From positions 167,634,761 to 167,698,760 of the forward strand of contig NC_089220.1 of NCBI RefSeq assembly GCF_963924675.1: a stretch of DNA of 64,000 bases, in the 5' to 3' direction. The stretch is from Phocoena phocoena (taxonomy: Eukaryota > Chordata > Mammalia > Artiodactyla > Phocoenidae). Below the pieces are notes generated by a model, which saw nothing but the letters and a program-made list of their open reading frames with translations, made no database searches and had not been told where the DNA came from. Positions within the stretch are counted from its first letter, which is position 1; the number at the start of each line of letters is the position of its first letter. Positions 54,784-64,000 of the stretch are shown in pieces. The position numbers and the translations under genes were made by a program.

Positions 54784-55518
54784 TAAATTCAGTATGTCTA
54801 CATAGTTTTCATGTAATACGGTCATGTAGTTATGAATGACTTAAAAAAATGTTTTTAAATATCTAGTAGAGTATTGCTGTGACAAAGCCTGCATACCTAA
54901 CTTTGGGGAATAGGCTTTGGATCTAATACCTAGACCAGTGAATGTTTATAATAGGGTGAAATATTTAGTGATGAATTAAACAAGTTTCAGTATTGGACTT
55001 CTCCTTATATTATGGTAGAGCCCCAATCATAGGATTTTATGTTAAAAATGACCTTAGTAATTATCCAGCCCAAAACTAGAAATCGGAGGACAGGGCAAAA
55101 GGACAGCTCCAGAATTGGAAATGAGATACCTAACAGGGAGGAAATAAATTCATCTGTGATGTTCTTGTCATTTATCTGACTCACTGATTGCCTATTCTCT
55201 CCTCTAGTTGGACGATACTAGATGGAAAAGAAAATAACCCCAACGTGGTGGGGAAATCATTTCATACTAGTCCCTTGATTTTGATGTTAAAATGTAACTT
55301 CTAGGACATGAAATAACAGAGAACTTGTGCTGGTAAAACTGTTGTAGACATGCCTGTATGATCCTATTGTGTTTCCTATGTAATCAATAACAACCTATAG
55401 CTCTTCTTATAAAAAAGAGAACCAAAATACCAAATTTCTAGGCTCACGGCTTCACATCCAGCTGTGTTTCACAAAGCTCTCTGGACAATCTCAAGTACTT
55501 AGTTTCCTTCCTCTGTAC

Positions 55519-55705
55519 CAGTGGTTCTTAAAATGGGGTCCCCAGGCCAGGAACATCAGTATCCTCTGGAAACTTGCTAGAAATGTTAATTTTTGGATCC
55601 CACTCCAGACCTGTTGAGTCAGAAACTCTGGGGGTGGGACCCAGCAGTCTATTTTAACAAACCCTCCAGGTGATTCTGATGCTTGCTAAGGTTTGAGACC
55701 TGCTG
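55519..55705 (-). mobile_element. MER5A-type hAT-Charlie element
   Basis: 187 bp from CAGTGGTTCTTAAAATGGGG to TTTGAGACCTGCTG, with AGAAACTCTGGGGGTGGGAC and CCCTCCAGGTGATTCTGATG inside. Inverted ends are visible; target duplication eroded. Confidence 0.85.
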
Positions 55706-55799
55706 ACCTAAATCATATTGGAATGGTAAAATTCATGATCTCAAGTTTTGCCTTACCATTTATAATTATATTACAAATCTGCTTGTACTAACTATATAA

Positions 55800-56249
<450 letters not shown>

Positions 56250-57000
56250 TGAGTTTCTCTTTAGTCTTTCATTGAATAATAAGGCCACAAAAATTATGGC
56301 CCAAAATATTTATAGATGGCTGTAATGATATAAAGAGTACATCTTTCTGATCCTGAGGTGTGGCTTGGCATGTGGTTGGCTGCCAATGGGTACCTATTTT
56401 TTTCTTCTTTTAATGATAGCTGAGAACCTTTTATATAAACTGCCTTCTTCAGACTTGAGTTGCTTCTCTGTCCATGGCAGCCTTTGTCTTTCCTCCTTCC
56501 CAACAAGAGAAGGTACCAGGCTGGAGGTACGGCCAGATCCCTGAGCTGATTAATTAGAATTAACTGATGGGCTGTCATGCAGTCAGAGGAAGCAGTGTTT
56601 ATGCATTGGTGGATACACTTCCTATACCAGAGCATACCTCAGATATGCCATCCTACATATGGAAAGAAACCCAGGAGACAGTTTCTTTCCCTTCTGTAGA
56701 GAATAACAGGTCTTTCCCTCACAATGATGTTATAAATATTGGAGGACTAAGAAGATATTCAAATCAAGAAGGAATTCATAGACATATACAAACAAAATAA
56801 AATACCACAGAACCCTGAGCGTTCTAGTCTGGTAGAACTTCTGTGTCAGTCAGTAGTCCAGACTTTAGTCATTGAAAACAAAATCTACCTTAAATATCAC
56901 AGTTACAACCTTTCTCATGATTTTCAGCATGTGATTTTCCAAATAAGCCTACTTTAAAATATTCGTTAAGAATTTCCTATGATCATTTTATCCAGTTCTT

Positions 57001-57309
57001 TTAAAATTAATTTATTTATTTTTGGCTACATTGGGTCTTTGTTTCTGTGCGCGGGCTTTCTCTAGTTGCGGCGAGTGGCGACTACTCTTTGTTGCGATGC
57101 GCGGGCTTCTCACTGCGGTGGCTTCTCTTGTTGTGGAGCACAGGCTCTAGGCGCGTGAGCTTCAGTAGTTGTGGCACACAGGCTCGGTAGTTGTGGCGCA
57201 TGGGCTTAGTTGCTCCGCGGCATGTGGCATCTTCCCGGACCAGGTCTTGAACCCGTGTCCCCTGCATTGGCAGGCGGATTCTCAACCACTGCACCACTAG
57301 GGAAACCCT
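57001..57309 (-). mobile_element. CHR-type SINE, long form, antisense
   Basis: TTTATTTATTTTTGGCTACA start, long-form modules, head complement ending CACCACTAGGGAAACCC. CCAGTT flanks both sides (56992, 57312). Confidence 0.92.
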
Positions 57310-57329
57310 AACCAGTTATTTTTAACAAC

Positions 57330-57726
57330 TGTATTAGTCTTTTGGGCTGCCATAACAAAAATACCACAGGCTGAGTGTCTTAAACAGTGGAAATGTATTT
57401 CCTCACAGTTCTGGAGGCTAGAAGGCCAAGATCAAGGTGCCAACACATCTGGTGAGGTCTATTTCCTGTCTTGCAGATAGCTGCCTCCTCCCAGTGCCTT
57501 CATATGGCCTTTTCTCTGTGTACGTATGGGGGAGAGAAAGAGATCTCTGGTGTATCTTCCTCTTCTTATAAGAACACTAGTCCTGTGGGATTAGAGCCTC
57601 ACGCTTACAGTAAACTTCATTTAACCTTCATTACCTCCTTAAAGACCTTGTTTCCAAAATACAGTCACATTGGGGATTAGATTTTCAACATATTAATTTT
57701 GGAGGGACAAAATTCAGTCCATAACA
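57330..57726 (-). mobile_element. MLT1-type LTR (ERVL-MaLR), antisense
   Basis: The + strand reads TGTATTAGTCTTTTGGGCTG to the complement of the LTR start (AAAATTCAGTCCATAACA). TTATAAGAACACTAGTCCTG and CCTCCTTAAAGACCTTGTTT are in the order expected for MLT1. About 397 bp, a solitary LTR fossil without viral genes. Confidence 0.88.
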
Positions 57727-58246
57727 ACAGCCACATTGGACCATCCTACAAAAATCTTTGGGTTGCATTGATCTATAAAAATCTTAAAATTATTTAGAAG
57801 TGCCAGAAACACAAACACCCACAGTGTATTTAGACCACACTACTACTGAGACTAAATCTATAAAAGCCTTTTCACTGCAGGTGAACCAATTATCATAGAA
57901 ATGAGAATACCTTGGTGGCCCCAACCCTCCAAATAGAGAAGGGAGACCCACAAAATTTCCAACATGATATAATAAATGGGAGGAATCAAACCTCTTTGAT
58001 TATTTCAACCCAAATACAATCATTATGACACAAATTTTTCTCTGAAAAGATACAGTGTAAGCCTGGGGAGGTTCACTTTTCCAGCCAAGTTGTAAGGGAC
58101 TACCTTTGTGAATCTTTGTGTACCTGTCACTTAGCGCTGAGTAAAGCTCTCAGTAAATACCTATTGGTAATGATAACGATGCTGCTGGTGAGGATGAGGG
58201 TGATGACACTGACTGTGACAATGATGATAACATGCTTTATCAACAG

Positions 58247-58376
58247 GTCATCTATAATGCAAGTGGGTTCTTAGCTAAAAATAGAGACACCCTTCCAACT
58301 GATATTGTGCTACTTTTGAGGTCATCAGAAGACAGTGTAATTCGGCAGCTAGTCAGCCACCCTCTAACAAAAACAG
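58247..58376 (+). CDS. MYO3A: MYO3A exon: [11 protein letters not shown], toward loop 2
   Basis: 130 bp, 43 codons plus one base (G), donor GTAAGC. Encodes [44 protein letters not shown](x)YxxxGFLxKNRDxLxxD is the standard myosin segment before loop 2. The split G codon is completed at 63983. Confidence 0.97.
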
Positions 58377-58744
58377 GTAAGCCGAGGCAATTTCCTTCCA
58401 TTTTTTTGGTGTGTGAGTTGGTTTTATTTTTACAAAGAAGCTAGGTTTCCATTAAAGAAAAGTTTTGAATTACTCACCAGAAAATACGGTGGTGTCCTAG
58501 CTGCTCACTAAAAGAGTACCATCACCTTCAGAGAGTTCAGAATTACCTGCTGTGTCAGGAGTGGGCAACATTGGATGAGTCTTTGAGATTCTATAGGTTT
58601 AGTGAGTTCTGCCTAATTGATTAAAAAGTTGTGTGCCTTTTTCCAACCAACCATATAATCCTTGCATTTGCTTTTAAGTAGAAAAAAAATGTAGTTTGGT
58701 CTTTTTCTTTATTGGAGTTCAGAATTGTTCTCTGCACTTCATTT

Positions 58745-58840
58745 TTTATAGTTTGTTGAGGTATAACTGACACACAATAAAGAGCATATATTTAGACAGT
58801 AAAATATGATGAGTTCTTGACATACATAGATGAATTTTCT
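58745..58840 (-). mobile_element. Old L1 3' end, antisense
   Basis: TTTGTTGAGGTATAACTGAC … AAAGAGCATATATTTAGACA, the complement of an old L1 terminus. Confidence 0.6.
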
Positions 58841-58959
58841 GCATCTACTGAAATTATCATTTGTTTTTGCTTTGTTTTTGCTTTATATCTGTAAATATGG
58901 TGAGTTACATGGATTGATTTCTGAACGTTTTACCAACTTTTATTCCTGAGAAAGTCTTT

Positions 58960-59205
58960 TTAAAAAATTTTTATTGAAATATAGTTTTTTTTATATTGGA
59001 GTATAGTTGATTAACAATGTTGTGTTGGTTTCAGGTGTACAGCAGAGTGGTTCAGGTATACATATACATGTATCTATTCTTTTTCTACTTCTTTTCCCAT
59101 TTAGGTTGTTATAGTATATTGAGCAGAGTTCCTTGTGCTATACAGTAGGTCCTGGTTGGTTATCTATTTTAAATATAGCAATTTGTACATGTCAATCTGA
59201 ATTAG
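58960..59205 (-). mobile_element. L1 3' UTR, cetartiodactyl type, antisense
   Basis: ATATTGGAGTATAGTTGATT, ACAATGTTGTGTTGGTTTCA, GTGCTATACAGTAGGTCCTG and GTTGGTTATCTATTTTAAAT are typical of older artiodactyl/cetacean L1 ends. Confidence 0.8.
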
Positions 59206-60480
59206 CTTTAGAGTAGGTTGTGTCTTTTAGGAAAATTTTCTATTTAATCTATGCTGTCAAATTTATTGACATAAATTTGATAATATCTATTTAATCTATG
59301 CTGTCAAATTTATTGACATAAATTTGATAATAATCCTATTATCCTTTGAATGTCTGTAGATCTTGAGGTTGTATCAGCTCTCTTATTCCTGATATAGATA
59401 ATGTATGTTCTCTCTCATTTTATTCTTGATAGATTTTCTAGACGTTTATCAATTTTATTGATATTCTCAAAGAACCAACTTTTAGTTTCATTGATTTTGT
59501 CTATTGAATTTTTAGTTTTAATTTTGTTGATTTTTTTTTTTTTTTTGCTTTTGTCTTTATTGTTTTCTTCTGTTTCTTTCAGGGTTTATTTTGCCTTCTG
59601 ATTTCTGAGATGAAAACTTAAGTCATTGATTTAAGAAAATTTCTTCTTTTCTAATATAGGCATTTATAGGGGTTATTTATAAGTATTACATTTAATTTCT
59701 AAATATATTGGGATTTCCAGGTATCTCTTTGTCATGAACTACTAAGTTAATTTTGTATTGCTCAGAAAGCATACTTTGTATGATTTAATTCATTTAAATG
59801 TATTGAGACATGTTTTATGGCCCAGAATATGCTCTGTCTTGTTTTACGTTTCATTTGCACTTGAAAATCATGTGTATTCTGCTGTTGGTGGGTGGAGTAT
59901 TCCATAAGTGGCAATTAGGTCAACTTGGTTGATAATATTGGTCAGATCTTCTGTATACTTACAAGTTTTCTCTCTCCTGGTTCTCTCAGTTACTGAGAAA
60001 GTGGTTTTGAAATATCTGACTGTAATTGTCAATTTATCTATTTTTTCTTTCATTTCTATCAGTTTTTGCTTTATGTACTTTAAGGTCTGTTATTGGATGC
60101 ATAACATCTAGAATTGTTATATCTTCTTGATGAATAGTCCCCTTTATTATTACTAAGTAACTCTTTTATGTCTGGTAATATTCTTTGTTCTGAAATCTAC
60201 TTTGCCTGATATTAATAGGAAGACTCCAACTTTCTTATGATTAGTAGTTAAATGGTGTATCTTTTTATGCTTTTAACTTCAACTTATTTTTGAGTTTATA
60301 TTTAAAGTGGGTTTTTTGTAGACAGCATATAATTGGGCCTTGCTTTTTTAAATCCAACCTGATAATCTCTGCCTTTTAATTGAGGTGATCAAACAATTTA
60401 CATTTAATGTGATTAGCGATATGGTTGGGCTTGACACTATCTTGCTGTTTGTTTCCTATTGGTTACATCTGTTCTCTCCA
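59206..60480 (-). mobile_element. Old L1 ORF2 middle region, antisense
   Basis: Complement of L1 ORF2: GTTTATCAATTTTATTGATA, AGAACCAACTTTTAGTTTCA, GTGTATTCTGCTGTTGGTGG, GGTCAACTTGGTTGATAATA, and CTGATATTAATAGGAAGAC. A 47-bp tandem duplication lies at 59240-59333. Broken frames only. Confidence 0.8.
59240..59333. repeat. 47-bp tandem duplication
   Basis: Two consecutive copies of CTATTTAATCTATGCTGTCA and the following 27 bases (59240-59286 and 59287-59333), apparently identical apart from the last base. Confidence 0.93.
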
Positions 60481-60629
60481 GGCTTCGTTGGGTTCCTCTC
60501 CCTGCATTGCAACATAAACCCTCTGGACAGAAAGCTGGAGTAATCATAGGGCTCACCTCATTTGTTTCCTCTCTCTCAGGGATCAGTGTCCTATACTGAT
60601 GCAAAAATTGTTGCTTCATGCAAAAATTG

Positions 60630-60930
60630 TTGCTCCTAAACAAATACTACATGATTCCACTTACATGAGGTGCTGAGAGTAGTCAGAATCATAGAGACAG
60701 AAGGTAGGATGTTGGTTGTCAAGAGCTGGGATGGGGGGCATGGGGAGTTCGTATTTAATGGGTATAGAATTTCAGTTTTACAAGATGAAAAGGGTTATGG
60801 AGATGGATGGTGGTGATGGTTGAACAACATTATGAATGTATTTAATACCACTGAATTGTACACTTAGAAAGGTTAAGATGCTAAATTTTATGTTATGTCT
60901 ATTTTACCACAGTAAAAAAATGGGAAAGAA
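60630..60930 (+). mobile_element. Old L1 3' UTR, sense
   Basis: ATACTACATGATTCCACTTA, CATAGAGACAGAAGGTAGGA, CCACTGAATTGTACACTTAG and TATGTCTATTTTACCACAGT are typical of old L1M 3' ends. Confidence 0.75.
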
Positions 60931-61589
60931 AAAAAAAACCTGTTCCATACACTTCGTATTTCTTTTTAGTTGTTTTAGGTGAGAAGGTAATCCAGTTTGT
61001 GTTACTTTATCTTGTTCATAAAAAAAGGTCTTCAGTTTTGACTTTAACAATTGTCTACTGTAAATCAACTATACTCCCATAAAAGTTTTAAAAAAAGAAA
61101 GCCTTTGAATGTTAGAAACAATATAATTGTATTAAAGCTCCAACTTTGGAGCATTTAGCACAAACAGATTGATGCGGCTCTCCCTTGTCTCATATTAACT
61201 CTAAAAGATGATATATATTATAAATATTCTTAATAAAGTGAATTCACATAAAGATAGCCATCTCTTTTTGTATCTGCCAACAGCATCTACGCATCTAATT
61301 TCATGTTTTCACCCTTATAAAATATGCAGCCAGGTTCTGAATACTATGCCATGTCTCCTGACTTTCAGCAGAACAGTGTCTAGTCGGCCAGGGAGGAGAG
61401 CAGAACTCTATAGTCAAAGGTGTTTCAGTAACTCAACCTCAAAGCTATCAAAGGTGTTTGGGGTTTACATTCAGCTAGATGTGTACACATATAATAATAA
61501 TAACAATGACAATAGATAACTTTATTTAGAAATTGCAACGTGCTAGTCACTGTACTAAGTACTTTCATTTACTTCTAAAAACAACACTC

Positions 61590-61888
61590 GGGCTTCCCTC
61601 GTGGCGCTGTGGTTAAGAATCCGCCTGCCAGTGCAGGGGACACGGGTTCGAGCCCTAGTCCGGGAAGATCCCACATGCTGCAGAGCAACTAAGCCCGTGC
61701 AACACAGCTACTGAGCCCGCGTGCCACAACTACTGAAGCCCACACGCCTAGAGCTTGTGCTCCGCAACAAGAGAAGCCCCCGCAATGAGAAGCCCACGCA
61801 CCGCAACGAAGAGCAGCCCCTGCTCACCGTAACTAGGGAAAGCCCGCACACAGCAACAAAGACGCAACGCAGCCAAAAATAAATAAAT
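61590..61888 (+). mobile_element. CHR-type SINE, long form, sense
   Basis: Starts GGGCTTCCCTCGTGGCGCTG and ends AAATAAATAAAT-rich. Exact 14-bp target duplication TAAAAACAACACTC at 61576-61589 and 61889-61902. Confidence 0.97.
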
Positions 61889-61920
61889 TAAAAACAACAC
61901 TCTGAGGAGGAACTGCTTTT

Positions 61921-62126
61921 TTTTTTTTTTTTTTGTGGTACGTGGGCCTCTCACTGTTGTGGCCTCTCCCGTTGCGGAGCACAGGCTCCGGACGCGCAGG
62001 CTCAGCGGCCATGGCTCACGGGCCCAGCCGCTCCGCGGCATGTGGGATCTTCCCGGACCGGGGCACGAACCCGTGTCCCCTGCATCGGCAGGCGGACTCT
62101 CAACCACTGCGCCACCAGGGAAGCCC
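61921..62126 (-). mobile_element. CHR-type SINE, short form, antisense
   Basis: T tract, GTGGTACGTGGGCCTCTCAC, head complement ending ACCAGGGAAGCCC. Exact 15-bp target duplication GGAGGAACTGCTTTT at 61906-61920 and 62127-62141. It lies 32 bp from the sense SINE. Confidence 0.97.
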
Positions 62127-62775
62127 GGAGGAACTGCTTTTACAGATGACACACTGAGACTGGGGAACGTTGAGCTGCTTTCTCAACATTACCCCGCTGA
62201 GAAGTCTTAGAATTAGGCTTGAAAGCTCAGGTTCATTGGTTCTACATTATGCTGTCTCCAAGATTCTAAAATAACCATTGCCCTTTGCATGCAAATATGA
62301 AATATAGTTCGGCCAGCGTTAGGGGGAAATACATCAGAATTGCTGGCAGCTCAAATCTCTAGTTTGTTTTATCACAGGTTCGTTCATCAGGTCAACGATA
62401 GATGCAAAGAGGATATATTTCTCTGAAATTAAGACCTACACTAATTTTAGTTCTTGCTGGTATGCATAAATGAGTTTTTGAAAGGCTCTCACTTTATTTT
62501 GTTGTTAAATAATTTTATGGTTAGTGTGTAAATTTTGTTAAAGGGAAATTAGTAATCTTTAAATTTCCTCTAGCTGCTTGATTTTCAGATAGACTTAAAT
62601 TTTTACTTTATGTTTGGTTAATATTAAGTAATGATATTTATTAAGCAAAGGGTCTATCCTAATTCATGTGCTTCTAGCACTTTGTATGTTCATCATGCTT
62701 CCAAGAAATCTCCAAGTCTATGATCACTTTTTCACCCAATTAAATTATTTTTTAAAAACTTTCCCTGGTAATCCT

Positions 62776-62806
62776 AAAAAAAGAAAGAAAGAAAGAAAGA
62801 AAAAGA
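62776..62806. repeat. (GAAA)n microsatellite
   Basis: Short run of AAAG units within an A-rich stretch. Confidence 0.9.
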
Positions 62807-63254
62807 ACAGTAGGCATACCTCCTGAAGCTGCCCCTCTGATGGTCATCAGTTACAGTCTCTGTCCACTCAGCTCTGTTCAGCAAGAGTCACATTTCAAGA
62901 GGCAACCATGCCGAATGCAGTTTCAGCCCCGCACAAAAGTCACACCCCCTGCCCAGCACTTTTCCTGGGGTGATGAGGGAAAGGAGAGCAGAGCAGGGCG
63001 CTGCCAGCCGCACCCCAGGTAGGGCTCCTTCCTGCACCCTCATCTCTGAGCCAGCCTTCTGCAGCCACAAAAAAAAAATGTGAGGAATTTGCCAAAATAT
63101 GTAGCCTCATTGCCTGCAAGAATGAAAGAGAAACAATCTTCCTGAAGTGATATGGAATTCTGGAGATATTTTGAACATTCCTACTAGGATGATAAACTCT
63201 TGGCTCATGGGTTAGTTGGTGTATTGTGCTTGGTGGGAGGTGGGCAACGAATGA

Positions 63255-63475
63255 AAGAGAACTGACATTTCCAGGCACCACGGGCTAGACACACTGTCAC
63301 CTGTCATCAAAATCCTGTGAGGTAGGCATAATTATCCACATTTTATGGACTCACACTGTGACTCAGAGACTAAGTAGATGATCCACAATTTAAACACTAC
63401 GGCTGGTATGCAAACCCAGGTCTTCCTGGCTTCAGAGGACGTAATCTTTCTCACTACACTGTGATTTTCCACAGC
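63255..63475 (+). mobile_element. MIR, sense
   Basis: GAACTGACATTTCCAGGCAC, CTGTGAGGTAGGCATAATTA, GCAAACCCAGGTCTTCCTGG and CTTTCTCACTACACTGTGAT follow MIR. Confidence 0.7.
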
Positions 63476-63982
63476 CTTGGGTTGTGTACAATTATAGAGC
63501 CCTAGCACCAGGCATATATTTCTGAATGATAGGTTGAAAACGTCCTTTGCCCTCAACCACACTTGATTTGCTTATAACCACTTCATGTGAATTAATGATC
63601 CTTATGATTTTTAAGGCCCATTGTAAAGCTTACATTTGCATTAAAGAAAGTCTCAGATGCTATTTAGCACACACAGGCAAAGAAGCAAATTGCTCCCTTT
63701 ATCCTAATCACCCCATATCTTGTAGCGATTAAATGGAAATCCAACACTTACCTCTCCTTTTTCTATTCCCTAAGCTGGAGTGTTTTTCTGAATTTAAAAT
63801 TTGTTATACATTTTCAAGTAATATTATTTTATTTCTAAGTGTCTCAATAACTAGTTAACCAAGCACGTGAGTATGAATATTGCAGGGCCAGCAACGCTTA
63901 TTTTAACATTGAAGTAAATGGAGGAAATCTTCTACCATTAAGGATTCCAAAAGGTGTATTAATTTTATCTACATTCCCATAG

Positions 63983-64000
63983 GTAATCTACCATATTCTA
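63983..64000 (+). CDS. MYO3A: MYO3A exon, start only (cut by window edge)
   Basis: After the acceptor CATTCCCATAG, GT completes the Gly codon split at 58376 and the next codons read NLPYS. That matches GNLPHSK, which follows PLTKT in human MYO3A as I recall it. Only 18 bases are visible. Confidence 0.85.

Larger units (their letters stand above)
61510..62265 (+). mobile_element. MIR, split by two SINEs
   Basis: Before: CTTTATTTAGAAATTGCAAC and CTGTACTAAGTACTTTCATT. Between: TGAGGAGGAACTGCTTTT. After: ACAGATGACACACTGAGACT … TTCATTGGTTCTACATTATG. Reading across the insertions gives the MIR consensus order. Confidence 0.7.
58377..63982 (+). other. MYO3A: Intron, 5606 bp
   Basis: Donor GTAAGC, acceptor CTACATTCCCATAG with a weak pyrimidine tract. 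Most is L1 mosaic, MIR and SINEs. 58377-58740, 60935-61505, 62270-63250 and 63480-63982 show nothing assigned apart from a short (GAAA)n. Confidence 0.85.

Overview
The window is mammalian nuclear DNA, almost certainly from a cetacean. More than a dozen CHR-type (tRNA-derived) SINEs are present in both short and long forms. They have the near-consensus head that begins GGCTTCCCTGGTGGCGCAG, and many still have target-site duplications. They sit among artiodactyl-type L1 3' ends. I saw no ruminant Bov-tA or BovB sequence. The only gene is an internal part of a class III myosin on the + strand, which I identify as MYO3A (the kinase-motor myosin of hair-cell stereocilia and photoreceptors). Neither its promoter nor its 3' end is in the window.

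Thirteen complete coding exons and the first 18 bases of a fourteenth lie between 10186 and 64000: 10186-10285, 11839-11955, 13179-13283, 13391-13474, 17642-17844, 29487-29585, 29695-29809, 36305-36431, 40124-40334, 42111-42258, 54622-54775, 56137-56225, 58247-58376 and 63983-64000. All complete introns are GT-AG, all splice phases match, and the joined frame (about 566 codons) has no stop. The exons encode the kinase-motor linker and most of the upper motor domain: P-loop (GESGAGKT), switch I, the 50-kDa region, switch II (DIFGFE), relay helix, and the segment leading to loop 2 and actin binding. Kinase-domain exons would lie upstream of the window; the rest of the motor, the IQ motifs and the tail would lie downstream. 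The short ORFs elsewhere are repeats or chance.

Region by region. 1-10185: intron with (AC)n, antisense L2, L1 fragments, three CHR SINEs, and a MIR that carries a near-identical copy of sequence from 1.3 kb upstream. 10186-17844: five exons, including a pair split by a 107-bp intron, and an old sense-strand L1. 17845-29486: an 11.6-kb intron with a young 5'-truncated L1 with a perfect 15-bp target duplication, two or three pogo/Tigger-type elements (one a nearly complete Tigger1 with a nested hAT element), and SINEs. 29487-42258: five exons with L1, SINE and L2 material and a 3.4-kb stretch I cannot classify. 42259-54621: a 12.4-kb intron with a 38-unit, 29-bp minisatellite. 54622-64000: three complete exons plus the start of the next, a SINE 63 bp from a splice acceptor, an MLT1 LTR, a long antisense L1 mosaic, and two oppositely oriented SINEs nested in a MIR.

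Repeat family names come from recall of consensus sequences, not from a database search. Repeat edges without a stated target duplication are approximate.
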